Assembly (NCBI GenBank): GCA_946414115.1
Contig: CAMKNF010000049.1
Coordinates: 1-11,523 of the forward strand
Direction: 5' to 3'
Length of the DNA stretch: 11,523 nt
Origin: an uncultured Ruminococcus sp.
GTDB taxonomy: Bacteria; Bacillota; Clostridia; Oscillospirales; Acutalibacteraceae
Made by a program: the position numbers and the translations under genes. Positions 1 to 7,802 of this stretch are shown here, piece after piece. Positions within the stretch are counted from its first letter, which is position 1, and every line of letters starts with the position of its first letter. Under the pieces are notes generated by a model. It saw only the letters and a list, made by a program, of their open reading frames with translations. It was not told where the DNA came from and did no database searches.

Positions 1-208
1 CTCTCTGCGAGGTGATTATGTACCACACAACGTATATTCCGCCCATAAACAAAAACAATCCGATGTAGAACATATATGCCGTAATAACAAATGCGAGCAT
101 TGAAAATACTATCGGTATCATAATTAGAACCAAAACAGACAGTATTTTGATTATCATATTTTTAGGTTTGTTTGCTCTTTTAACAACCTGTTCGTTAAAG
201 CCTTCCAA
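1..208 (-). CDS. Small membrane protein, 5' part only (cut by window edge)
   Basis: Reading leftward from a TTG at 208-206, the frame stays open for 69 codons to base 1, so only the N-terminus is present. A GGAG (220-217) lies 8 bases before the TTG, and a good promoter lies just upstream, which together support this start. The protein begins MEGFNEQVVKRANKPKN, a charged cytoplasmic-looking stretch, followed by two hydrophobic segments at about residues 18-41 and 43-65, and ends in this window at WYIITSQR. There is no signal peptidase site or lipobox. I do not recognise the family with confidence; it resembles uncharacterised small two-helix membrane proteins of Clostridia. It runs in the same direction as putP but is separated from it by a terminator and has its own promoter, so it is probably a separate transcription unit. 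The function is unknown. Confidence 0.7.
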   Translation of the reverse strand, partial: MEGFNEQVVKRANKPKNMIIKILSVLVLIMIPIVFSMLAFVITAYMFYIGLFLFMGGIYVVWYIITSQR

Positions 209-240
209 TGTTTAATCTCCTTTTGGTAAATTTCCCTATA

Positions 241-269
241 ATAATATCATAAATAAGCGTTGTTTTCAA
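241..269 (-). promoter_or_regulatory. Sigma-A-type promoter for the leftward small membrane protein
   Basis: On the minus strand there is a -35 box TTGAAA (269-264), a 17-base spacer and a -10 box TATTAT (246-241), giving a predicted start of transcription near 234. The leader would be about 25 bases long and contains the AAAAGGAG ribosome binding site. Box identity and spacing fit a vegetative promoter; no operator is obvious. Confidence 0.6.
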
Positions 270-294
270 TAGTTTAAAATAAAATGTTGTGCAT

Positions 295-320
295 AAAAAA
301 GGGGACGCAAATGCGCCCCA
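295..320 (-). terminator. Intrinsic terminator of putP
   Basis: On the minus strand, 16 bases past the putP stop, GGGGCGCA (319-312) can pair with TGCG-T-CCCC (309-301), leaving a two-base loop and one bulged T. Six T residues (300-295) follow at once. This is a classic Rho-independent terminator and separates putP from the small membrane protein gene downstream. Confidence 0.85.
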
Positions 321-335
321 TGAAATGCAAATGAA

Positions 336-1904
336 TTAAATCTCTATTGTTTTGATTGAATCGAACTCGTCAAGAATTTCCTTTGACGGTTTCTTTGTGA
401 GCAATGATACAACTACATTTACAATCAGTGCAAATGCAAAGCCTAAAACGAGTGAATAGAGGTTTGTTGCGCTGTAGAGTGTTGCTCCGTTCACAAGCGG
501 CAGATAGTCCCATACGATAACGGTGAGTGCGCCTGTAGCCATACCCGAGATTGCGCCTGCAAGCGTTGAGCGTTTCCAGAACAGTGCAAGCAGTACAACA
601 GGACCGAATGCCGAGCCGAAGCCTGCCCATGCGTCTGAAACAAGTCCCATAATGCTTGAATTCGGGTCAATTGCGATAAAGAATGCGATTACTGCAACAA
701 CAATAACTGCAATTTTACCTACCCAGAGAGCGTTCTTTTCGGATGCGTCCTTTTTGATTACGCCCTTGTACATATCTTCCGAAACAGCCGAAGCCGTAAC
801 AAGAAGCTGACTGTCTGCGGTTGACATAATAGCCGCTAAAATTCCGCAGAGGAAAATACCACCGATAAAGATTAATATACCGTTCTCCGAGAAGAACTGC
901 TGAATTGTGCGGATAAATACCGTTTCACTTGATGAACCCTCAAGCGATGTTGTGAGATAGCCTCTTGCAACAAGACCGATAAGACAGGAAGCCGCAAGTG
1001 AAATAACAACCCAGGTAATAGCAATTTTTCTTGATTTCTTAATTTCTTTGTTGCTTTTTACAGCCATAAATCTTACAAGAATGTGCGGCATACCGAAGTA
1101 GCCGAGTCCCCAAGCGAGATTTGAAATAATCGAAACGGCAGAAATAGGAGTGCCGTCGTCGTTTTTCAGGAAATTAAGGAAGTTGTCGGGATTTGAAACG
1201 CCGTTTGAAACGAGTGCGTCGGAAAATCCTGTTTTGTAAGTAAGCGTTGCATATGCAAGAATCGGAACGGACATAATCGCAATAAGCATAAGCAAGCCCT
1301 GAATAAGGTCTGTGGTGCAGACAGCCTTGAAGCCGCCCATAAAGGTGTACACAAGAATTACGAGTGCGGCTACGCAAAGTCCGACCATATAAATTGTGTT
1401 GTAGTTTCCTGTTTCTGCATTTCCGTCCGAGAACAGAGTAGCAAAAAGCTTTGCGCCCGAGCTGAAAGCCGAAGCTGTGTAAACCGTAAAGAATACAGCG
1501 ATGATAACAGCGGAAACAATTTTGATGATTCCCCTCTTGTCACGGTAGCGGTTCTGGAAAAAGCTTGGAATAGTAAGCGAGTTTCCTGCGACAATTGTGT
1601 ATTTTCTGAGTCTTGCCGAAACGATATACCAGTTAAGAATTGTGCCGATTAAAAGACCGACTGCAATCCACACTTCGCCCGTACCTGCAAGATATACCGA
1701 GCCGGGAAGTCCCATAAGAAGCCAGCCGCTCATATCGGAAGCCTGCGCCGAAAGCGCCGCAGTCCAGCCGCCTAAATTTCTACCGCCCAGAAAGTAGTCC
1801 TCGTTGTTCTTGGTGCTTTTAGAATAGATAAAGCCGATTACAATCATCATTACAAGGTAAGCGGCAAACGCACAAAGAACTATAATGTTGTTGGTGCTAA
1901 TCAT
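336..1904 (-). CDS. putP: Sodium/proline symporter PutP
   Basis: PutP is a sodium:solute symporter (SSS family, LeuT fold) of the cytoplasmic membrane that imports L-proline with Na+. The 522-residue protein is close to the usual length of about 500 and shows about 13 hydrophobic segments. The diagnostic PutP block SAQASDMSGWLLMGLPG lies at residues 52-68; D57 matches the Na+-linked Asp55 of E. coli PutP. ILAAIMSTADSQLL at 355-368 carries S361/T362, matching the Na+ site Ser340/Thr341. ATG at 1904 is preceded by AGGAGG (1915-1910) with a 5-base gap. The gene is a single transcription unit with its own promoter and terminator, divergent from alr. The likely role is uptake of proline for nutrition or osmoprotection. 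The family is secure; proline as substrate is inferred from the close match to the PutP signature. Confidence 0.95.
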   Translation of the reverse strand: MISTNNIIVLCAFAAYLVMMIVIGFIYSKSTKNNEDYFLGGRNLGGWTAALSAQASDMSGWLLMGLPGSVYLAGTGEVWIAVGLLIGTILNWYIVSARLRKYTIVAGNSLTIPSFFQNRYRDKRGIIKIVSAVIIAVFFTVYTASAFSSGAKLFATLFSDGNAETGNYNTIYMVGLCVAALVILVYTFMGGFKAVCTTDLIQGLLMLIAIMSVPILAYATLTYKTGFSDALVSNGVSNPDNFLNFLKNDDGTPISAVSIISNLAWGLGYFGMPHILVRFMAVKSNKEIKKSRKIAITWVVISLAASCLIGLVARGYLTTSLEGSSSETVFIRTIQQFFSENGILIFIGGIFLCGILAAIMSTADSQLLVTASAVSEDMYKGVIKKDASEKNALWVGKIAVIVVAVIAFFIAIDPNSSIMGLVSDAWAGFGSAFGPVVLLALFWKRSTLAGAISGMATGALTVIVWDYLPLVNGATLYSATNLYSLVLGFAFALIVNVVVSLLTKKPSKEILDEFDSIKTIEI

Positions 1905-1948
1905 TCTTTCCTCCTGTATGTTATAGATTTTGTAAAGAATACTTTATT

Positions 1949-1977
1949 ATAGTAGCAAAAATATGTAAAAAAATCAA
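1949..1977 (-). promoter_or_regulatory. Probable putP promoter
   Basis: On the minus strand, TTGATT (1977-1972) and TACTAT (1954-1949) are separated by 17 bases. A TATAAT (1951-1946) overlaps the -10 box but would need a 20-base spacer. Either choice starts transcription near 1940, giving a leader of about 35 bases. It is the best match in the putP upstream region, but that region is very AT-rich, so chance matches are possible. Confidence 0.5.
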
Positions 1978-2035
1978 GTAAAATGCGCAAATGATGTAAA
2001 ATATTGAAAAAGCTGTTCCAAAATCAGCGTTTGTG

Positions 2036-2064
2036 TTGATTTAAATATGCAAAAGTAATATAAT
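2036..2064 (+). promoter_or_regulatory. Promoter of the alr-polA-ywlE-rimI-tsaD operon
   Basis: TTGATT (2036-2041), a 17-base spacer and a perfect TATAAT (2059-2064) predict a start near 2071 and a leader of about 53 bases before the alr ATG. It is back to back with the putP promoter, the two -35 boxes lying about 58 bases apart. It is the only strong promoter upstream of the five-gene operon. Confidence 0.7.
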
Positions 2065-2123
2065 AAAGTAACAGCAATCCGATTATTTTCGGTTTGATTA
2101 ATAATCCGAACAGAAGGTTAAAA

Positions 2124-3302
2124 ATGGAATTTGTAAAAAGAACATGGGCGGAAATTTCGCTTGATGCAATCGCTCATAATTTTAATGAAATTAAAAATAA
2201 AATTGACGGCAAAGCTAAAATCTGCTGTGTTATCAAGGCTGACGGCTACGGTCACGGAGCAGTGGAGCTTGCCCATATATATGAAAAGCTCGGCGCTGAC
2301 TTTTTTGCTGTTTCAAATATTGACGAGGGAGTGGAAATCCGAAATTCGGGTTGTACTCTGCCGATAGTTATTCTCGGCTACACGCCCGTTGCCGAGGCTG
2401 TAAGACTTTCGGAGTACAATATCTCGCAGGCGGTATTCTCGCTTGAATATGCAAAGTCGCTTTCAGACGAGTGTGTAAAGCAAGGCTGTGAGTGCAAAAT
2501 TCACATAAAGGCTGATACGGGTATGAGCAGAATAGGTTTTATGTGTCAGGAATTTCCGAGAGATGATTATTCTATAAAAGAAATTTGCGAAGCCTGCAAG
2601 CTACCTAATCTTAAGCTTGAGGGTTTGTTTACTCACTTCTGCGTGTCCGACGAAGCACAAGAGGGCAGAGAATTCACAAACAAGCAGTACAAAAACTTTA
2701 TATATGTAAAAAACAAGCTTGCTGAAAACGGTATCAACGTACCAATCTGCCACTGTTCAAACAGCGGTGCAATTGAAGATTACAGCAATACATACTGCGA
2801 TATGGTTCGTGCGGGAATTATCCTCTACGGACTGTCGCCCTCGCAAAAGCTTTACGGCAAGCTTGACCTTGTTCCTGCTATGACTCTCAAAACCTCGGTT
2901 GCTTATGTTAAGGAGCTGAAAAAGGGAGCTGACGTTTCCTATGGAAGAACCTTTACCGCCGAGCGAGATATGAAAATTGCTACCGTTCCTATCGGTTACG
3001 CCGACGGCTACATCCGCCACAACGCCGAAAACGGTTATATGCTTGTAAACGGAAAGAAAGCAAAAATTGTGGGCAGAATATGTATGGACCAGACAATGCT
3101 CGACGTTACCGACATTGAAGATGTAAAAACAGGCGACGAGGTAATTGTTTTCGGAACAGGCAAAGACGGTGAGCCGACTGCGGATATGATTGCAGAAAAT
3201 ACGGGCACAATCAACTATGAGGTTGTATGCCTTGTCGGCAAGCGTGTGCCGAGAATTTACTACAAAAACGGAATTGTTACGGATGTGATGTATAAGCTAT
3301 GA
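2124..3302 (+). CDS. alr: Alanine racemase
   Basis: Alr is a cytoplasmic PLP enzyme that interconverts L- and D-alanine, supplying D-Ala for peptidoglycan. From ATG 2124 the protein has 392 residues, a normal length. The N-terminal TIM-barrel holds the PLP motif VIKADGYGHG, with Lys38 as the Schiff-base lysine. The second catalytic base, from the other subunit, is Tyr273 in VSYGRTF, followed by VPIGYADGY (288-296), and the C-terminal domain has GRICMDQTMLDVT (317-329). The start at 2124 is preferred because AGAAGG (2112-2117) sits 6 bases upstream and the family normally begins close to RTWAEI. An in-frame TTG at 2094 would add ten residues unlike the family and has no good ribosome binding site. 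The stop overlaps the polA start by 4 bases (ATGA), which suggests translational coupling. I see no sign of damage. Confidence 0.96.
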   Translation: MEFVKRTWAEISLDAIAHNFNEIKNKIDGKAKICCVIKADGYGHGAVELAHIYEKLGADFFAVSNIDEGVEIRNSGCTLPIVILGYTPVAEAVRLSEYNISQAVFSLEYAKSLSDECVKQGCECKIHIKADTGMSRIGFMCQEFPRDDYSIKEICEACKLPNLKLEGLFTHFCVSDEAQEGREFTNKQYKNFIYVKNKLAENGINVPICHCSNSGAIEDYSNTYCDMVRAGIILYGLSPSQKLYGKLDLVPAMTLKTSVAYVKELKKGADVSYGRTFTAERDMKIATVPIGYADGYIRHNAENGYMLVNGKKAKIVGRICMDQTMLDVTDIEDVKTGDEVIVFGTGKDGEPTADMIAENTGTINYEVVCLVGKRVPRIYYKNGIVTDVMYKL

Positions 3303-5863
3303 GATTACTTGTTATTGACGGAAACAGCATTGTAAACCGTGCGTTTTACGGAATAAGACCGCTCACAACAAAGGACGGTCAGTTTACCAACGCAATTTAC
3401 GGCTTTCTTACAATGCTTACAAAGCTGAAAAATGAAGAAAATCCCGATGCGGTTGCAATAGCCTTTGATTTGAAAACACCTACATTCAGACACAAGGCTT
3501 ATTCGGGCTACAAGGCAACACGAAATGGTATGCCGCCCGAGCTTGCCTCCCAGATGACACCTCTCAAGGAACTTTTAAAATTGTTAGGCTATAAAATCGT
3601 AACTTGCGAGGGATACGAAGCTGACGATATTCTCGGAACATTTGCAACTGCCTGTGAAAACAGCGATGACGAGTGCGTTATTGCAACGGGTGACCGTGAC
3701 AGCCTACAGCTTGTTTCCGACAAAACAAGCGTTCACCTCTGCACCAATAAGGACGATATTCTCTACACTCCCGAAAAGATTATGGAGGATTACGGCGTAA
3801 CTCCCCTTGAGCTTATCGAGATTAAGGCTATTCAGGGAGACTCCTCCGACAACATTCCCGGAGTTGCAGGAATCGGTCCGAAGGGCGCAGGCGACCTTAT
3901 TAAGAAATACCACACCGTTGAGTATATATACGACCATATTGACGAGCTTGACATCAAGGACGGAGTGCGCAATAAGCTGAAAAATTCAAAGGAAAATGCG
4001 ATTTTAAGCCGTATGCTCGGCGAAATCTGCCGCACTGCTCCGATTGATACAGAAGTGCAGAAGTACGTTGTCAATATGGAAAATCCTGCCGAGTGTGCAA
4101 GATATATGGCTAAACTGGAACTTTTTTCTTTAATCGAAAAATTCGGTCTTAACGAAACAGAAGTTCCGCTGGAAAAGCATACCGAAGTAAAATCGCTTGA
4201 AATAATTGAAAATGAAGATAATAATGTTCTTTTAAAGAATATTACAGAGCTTGAAAAATTATACTTTAACGCTGAATTTTCTGATAAAGAATTAAAAATA
4301 TTTGCGTTTCTTTATGACGGCAAGGTTTATTTAAGTAAAAACAAGGAGCTTTTTGAAAAGCTCTTATGCGATGAAAAAATCGAAAAATACACGAAAAATT
4401 CAAAGTCAATTTTTGCGTATGCAGACAGAAACGGCTTTGAAATCAAGTCCCTTGTTTTTGACGTGGAGCTTGCGGCATATCTGCTTGAGCCGTCGTCAAA
4501 GGATTATTCCGATGAAAACCTCTGCAAACTCAATGAAATTGAATTGCCGACAACGGAAATTGAGGAATACAAAAAATACAGAGCGCTTGCGGTTTACGAT
4601 TTGCTATGTGAAAAAATAAACAGCGAAATCAAAGCAAACGAGCAGGAAAAGCTGTTAGTTGATATTGAAATTCCGCTTGCAGACGTGCTTGCAAAAATGG
4701 AAAATATCGGCTTTGACGTTGACCGACAGGGCATAGAGGACTACGGCAAAATGCTGTCGGAGCAGATTAAGAGCCTTGAGAAGTCGATTTATGAGAGTTC
4801 GGGAACGCAGTTTAACATAAATTCCCCGAAACAGCTCGGAAAGGTTTTGTTTGAGGACTTGAAACTGCCCTGCAAGAAAAAGACAAAGAGCGGCTACAGC
4901 ACTAATGCTGAAGTGCTTGAAGGTCTGCGTTACGAACACCCCGTTGTTGAAATGGTTTTGCAGTACCGCACGCTTGCAAAGCTCAACTCCACCTACTGCG
5001 AGGGACTTTTAAAGGTTATCGGCGACGACGGCAGAATTCACTCAAGCTTTAATCAGACTGAAACGAGAACGGGCAGAATCAGCTCAACCGAGCCGAATTT
5101 GCAGAATATTCCCGTTCGTACGGAGCTTGGCAGAGAGATGAGAAGATTTTTCTGCGCAAGAGAGGGCTGGGTGCTTGTTGACGCCGACTATTCGCAGATT
5201 GAACTGCGTGTGCTTGCTCACATTGCGCACGACAAGAATATGATTGAAGCGTTTAAAAATAACGAGGACATTCACGCAATAACCGCCTCACAGGTTTTCG
5301 GTATGCCGCTTGAAATGGTCACTCCGATAATGCGAAGCCGTGCAAAGGCGGTAAACTTCGGAATCGTCTATGGAATAGGTGCATTTTCGCTTGCAAAGGA
5401 CATCGGCGTAAGCAACAAAGAGGCGTCAACGTACATCAAAAACTACCTTTCCCACTACAGCGGCGTTGATGAGTATATGAAAAATGTTGTTGAAAAGGCA
5501 AAGCAGGACGGCTATGTTGAAACTATGTTCGGCAGACGGCGTTATCTTCCCGAGCTTACCTCCGGAAAGCATATGCTCAGAGCATTCGGCGAGCGTGTTG
5601 CAAGAAATATGCCGATTCAGGGAACAGCCGCCGATATAATCAAAATTGCAATGGTAAAGGTAAACGACAGAATCAAAAGTGAGGGACTGAAAGCAAGGCT
5701 GATTTTGCAGGTTCACGACGAATTGATTGTAGAAGCTCCGCAGGAAGAAAGCGAAATAGTAGCAAAACTCCTACAGGAAGAAATGGAAAACGCCGTTTCG
5801 CTTGATGTTCCGCTGACTGCCGATGCGGCGATAGGAAAGACGTGGTATGATGCAAAAGGATAA
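3299..5863 (+). CDS. polA: DNA polymerase I with decayed 3'-5' exonuclease domain
   Basis: PolA fills gaps and removes RNA primers in replication and repair. The 854-residue protein has three parts. The 5'-nuclease domain (about 1-290) carries VIDGNS (5-10), YEADDILG (106-113), ATGDRDSLQL (129-138) and GDSSDNIPGVAGIGPKGA (180-197). The central domain (about 295-440) has the fold position of a proofreading exonuclease but lacks the catalytic DxE; the equivalent region reads YFNAEFSD (322-329), so proofreading is probably absent, as in Taq and Bst polymerases. The polymerase domain (about 455-854) has motif A DADYSQIEL (628-636; D630 catalytic), the O-helix with R679, K683, F687 and Y691, and motif C QVHDE (804-808; D807). 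The ATG overlaps the alr stop. The end of polA contains the start and ribosome binding site of the next gene. Confidence 0.97.
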   Translation: MRLLVIDGNSIVNRAFYGIRPLTTKDGQFTNAIYGFLTMLTKLKNEENPDAVAIAFDLKTPTFRHKAYSGYKATRNGMPPELASQMTPLKELLKLLGYKIVTCEGYEADDILGTFATACENSDDECVIATGDRDSLQLVSDKTSVHLCTNKDDILYTPEKIMEDYGVTPLELIEIKAIQGDSSDNIPGVAGIGPKGAGDLIKKYHTVEYIYDHIDELDIKDGVRNKLKNSKENAILSRMLGEICRTAPIDTEVQKYVVNMENPAECARYMAKLELFSLIEKFGLNETEVPLEKHTEVKSLEIIENEDNNVLLKNITELEKLYFNAEFSDKELKIFAFLYDGKVYLSKNKELFEKLLCDEKIEKYTKNSKSIFAYADRNGFEIKSLVFDVELAAYLLEPSSKDYSDENLCKLNEIELPTTEIEEYKKYRALAVYDLLCEKINSEIKANEQEKLLVDIEIPLADVLAKMENIGFDVDRQGIEDYGKMLSEQIKSLEKSIYESSGTQFNINSPKQLGKVLFEDLKLPCKKKTKSGYSTNAEVLEGLRYEHPVVEMVLQYRTLAKLNSTYCEGLLKVIGDDGRIHSSFNQTETRTGRISSTEPNLQNIPVRTELGREMRRFFCAREGWVLVDADYSQIELRVLAHIAHDKNMIEAFKNNEDIHAITASQVFGMPLEMVTPIMRSRAKAVNFGIVYGIGAFSLAKDIGVSNKEASTYIKNYLSHYSGVDEYMKNVVEKAKQDGYVETMFGRRRYLPELTSGKHMLRAFGERVARNMPIQGTAADIIKIAMVKVNDRIKSEGLKARLILQVHDELIVEAPQEESEIVAKLLQEEMENAVSLDVPLTADAAIGKTWYDAKG

Positions 5864-6284
5864 AAGATATATAGCGTTTGTCTGCACCGGCAACACCTGC
5901 CGCAGTCCGATGGCAGAGGGAATTTTCAATAAGCTTGCAGAGGAAAAAGGGATAGACGTCACCGCCGAAAGCTTCGGACTTTCCACGATTACGGGTGCTC
6001 CCGTTTCCGAAAACTCCGTAAAGGTATGCGCTGAAATCGGCGTTGACCTTTCAAATTTAAAGTCAACCTATGTCGAGGACGCACCTCTTGAAAAATACGA
6101 GAAATTCTACTGTATGTCGCAAAGCCACGCAAGGATTTTGTCGGAGTGTTATTTTGTTCCGAGTAAGGATATAGAAGTTCTCAATATCTGCGACCCCTAC
6201 GGCGGAAACGAAATTATTTACAGAGAATGTCGTGATGAGATTTATAATTCTGTAAAGGAAATAATTAAAAGCTATGAGAATTGA
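5847..6284 (+). CDS. ywlE: Low-molecular-weight phosphatase, probable YwlE-type protein arginine phosphatase
   Basis: This 145-residue cytoplasmic enzyme belongs to the low-molecular-weight tyrosine phosphatase / arsenate reductase fold. The P-loop CTGNTCRS (13-20) supplies nucleophile C13 and R19; the general acid is D116 in CDPYGG (115-120). In Bacillus/Geobacillus YwlE, Thr at the fifth P-loop position replaces the Ile/Leu of tyrosine phosphatases and selects phosphoarginine. Here that position is T17, and the C-terminal DPYGG...IYRECRDEI closely resembles YwlE. The family is clear; arginine specificity is inferred. ATG 5847 is preferred because AGGAAAG (5833-5839) lies 7 bases upstream; ATG 5850 is an alternative. 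The first 17 bases overlap polA, and the end overlaps rimI by 11 bases. If the specificity is right, its substrates would be made by a McsB-type arginine kinase encoded elsewhere. Confidence 0.88.
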   Translation: MMQKDKRYIAFVCTGNTCRSPMAEGIFNKLAEEKGIDVTAESFGLSTITGAPVSENSVKVCAEIGVDLSNLKSTYVEDAPLEKYEKFYCMSQSHARILSECYFVPSKDIEVLNICDPYGGNEIIYRECRDEIYNSVKEIIKSYEN

Positions 6285-6708
6285 AAAAATGACATCAGGT
6301 CATCTTGACGACGTATATATAATAGAAACCGAATGTTTTTCGCATCCTTGGTCAAAGCAGAGCCTTGAAGAGGAGCTGAATAACGAAACCTCACTTTTTC
6401 TCGTTGCAAAAGAGGAAAACGAGGTTATCGGCTACATAGGAATGAGCATAGTAATTGACGAGGGCTATATTTTCAATGTTGCGGTGCGTGAAAACCACAG
6501 AAACAAGGGCGTTGCAACTGCGCTGATAAACGAGCTTGTGACCTACGGCAAGAAAAACAATTTCAGCTTTATAACGCTTGAGGTGCGTGAGAGCAATCTG
6601 CCCGCAATTTCACTCTACTCAAAATTCGGATTTATCAAAGCAGGAGAGAGAAAGGACTACTACTCCAACCCCAAAGAAAACGCAATTTTATTGACAAAAT
6701 ATTTGTAA
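6274..6708 (+). CDS. rimI: RimI-type N-alpha-acetyltransferase
   Basis: RimI is a GNAT-fold acetyltransferase using acetyl-CoA; in E. coli it acetylates the N-terminus of ribosomal protein S18, and related enzymes act on other proteins. The 144-residue protein is full length. It has the N-terminal ECFSHPWSKQSLEEEL (20-35), the acetyl-CoA loop RENHRNKGVATALI (72-85), and the RimI block LEVRESNLPAISLYSKFGF (102-120). E103 and Y115 fall at the same numbers as the catalytic Glu103 and Tyr115 of E. coli RimI. The gene starts within the end of the phosphatase gene (11-base overlap), so it is probably translationally coupled. It sits directly before tsaD, a common bacterial arrangement. The actual protein substrate cannot be read from sequence. 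Confidence 0.92.
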   Translation: MRIEKMTSGHLDDVYIIETECFSHPWSKQSLEEELNNETSLFLVAKEENEVIGYIGMSIVIDEGYIFNVAVRENHRNKGVATALINELVTYGKKNNFSFITLEVRESNLPAISLYSKFGFIKAGERKDYYSNPKENAILLTKYL

Positions 6709-6728
6709 ATGAATGAAAGGATTTATAT

Positions 6729-7736
6729 ATGAAAATACTTGCAATTGAATCCTCCTGCGACGAAACAGCCGCCGCAGTGGTTGAGGACGGACGAAAAGTT
6801 CTTTCCTCTGTTGTAGCATCACAGGTTGAGGAACATAAGCTTTACGGCGGAGTAGTTCCCGAAATCGCCTCACGCCGTCACGCCGAGGCAATAGTCCCCG
6901 TGGTCAGACAGTCGCTTGAACAGGCAGACGTTATACTCGAAAACATTGATGCAATCGCCGTTACATACGCTCCGGGATTAATCGGCGCACTTCTTGTCGG
7001 CGTGAACTTTGCAAAGGGACTTTCACTTTCAACGGGAATCCCTCTTGTGCCTACGCACCACCTGCGTTCGCACATTGCTTCAAATTATATTTCTAATCAG
7101 GAATTAAAACCGCCGTTTCTCTGCCTTGTCGTTTCGGGAGGTCACAGCCACATCGTTATGGTAGAGGACTATACAAAGATGAAAATTATCGGCAAAACTC
7201 GTGACGACGCCGCAGGCGAAGCCTTTGACAAGGCGGCTCGCACGATGGGTATGTCTTATCCCGGCGGAATCGAGCTTGACAAGGTAGCCGAAAACGGCAA
7301 TCCGCTTGCTTTCAAGTTACCTCGTCCCGTAGTTCACGACGCACCCTATGATTTCAGCTTTTCGGGACTTAAAACAGCAGTAATCAATCTGATTCACAAT
7401 TCTGCACAAAAGGGCGTTGAAATCAGCAAGCCCGACGTTTGCGCATCATTCCGCTATGCCGTAGTTGACTGCCTTACAACCAACTTTTTAAAGGCGGCGG
7501 AGGATTATAATGTAAACAAGCTTGTAATCGCAGGCGGTGTATCTGCAAATTCACTTTTGCGCAAGACCTTGCAGGACGAATGTGCAAAGCGTGGCTATGA
7601 ATTCTATATGCCCGACAAATCGCTTTGCGGTGACAATGCGGCTATGGTCGGCTCACAGGGCTACTACGAATTTTTAAGCGGCAATGTGGCGGGAACAGAC
7701 CTCAACGCTTTTGCTACAATGAGCATTGAATTATAA
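6729..7736 (+). CDS. tsaD: tRNA N6-threonylcarbamoyltransferase TsaD
   Basis: TsaD (Gcp/YgjD/Kae1) transfers the threonylcarbamoyl group from threonylcarbamoyl-AMP to A37 of ANN-decoding tRNAs, forming t6A. It works in the cytoplasm with TsaB and TsaE, the substrate being made by TsaC. The 335-residue ASKHA-fold protein is full length. It begins MKILAIESSCDET, has the metal-binding THHLRSH with H111 and H115, the glycine-rich VVSGGHSH (134-141), FSFSGLKTA (209-217), VIAGGVSAN (266-274) and the third metal ligand D302 in CGDNAAM. AAAGG (6716-6720) lies 8 bases before the ATG. The gene follows rimI by 20 bases and ends the operon; no terminator is visible, and a strong promoter begins 2 bases after its stop. 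Neither tsaB nor tsaE is in this window. Confidence 0.97.
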   Translation: MKILAIESSCDETAAAVVEDGRKVLSSVVASQVEEHKLYGGVVPEIASRRHAEAIVPVVRQSLEQADVILENIDAIAVTYAPGLIGALLVGVNFAKGLSLSTGIPLVPTHHLRSHIASNYISNQELKPPFLCLVVSGGHSHIVMVEDYTKMKIIGKTRDDAAGEAFDKAARTMGMSYPGGIELDKVAENGNPLAFKLPRPVVHDAPYDFSFSGLKTAVINLIHNSAQKGVEISKPDVCASFRYAVVDCLTTNFLKAAEDYNVNKLVIAGGVSANSLLRKTLQDECAKRGYEFYMPDKSLCGDNAAMVGSQGYYEFLSGNVAGTDLNAFATMSIEL

Positions 7737-7738
7737 AA

Positions 7739-7767
7739 TTGACAAATTACAACTCTTATCATATAAT
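7739..7767 (+). promoter_or_regulatory. Perfect consensus sigma-A promoter for the DUF4190/DUF2752 genes
   Basis: TTGACA (7739-7744), exactly 17 bases, then TATAAT (7762-7767): both boxes and the spacing match the vegetative consensus fully. The predicted start is near 7774, giving a leader of about 29 bases with GGAGG before the ATG at 7803. The -35 box starts 2 bases after the tsaD stop. Confidence 0.85.
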
Positions 7768-7802
7768 TAAGACAACAATTCTAAAGATTTGTGGAGGCAA
7801 CA

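Noticed and set aside
1..30. Adapter or vector sequence at the left end, given the adapter at the right end
   Set aside because: The left edge continues an open reading frame for a membrane protein without interruption and has no adapter motif.
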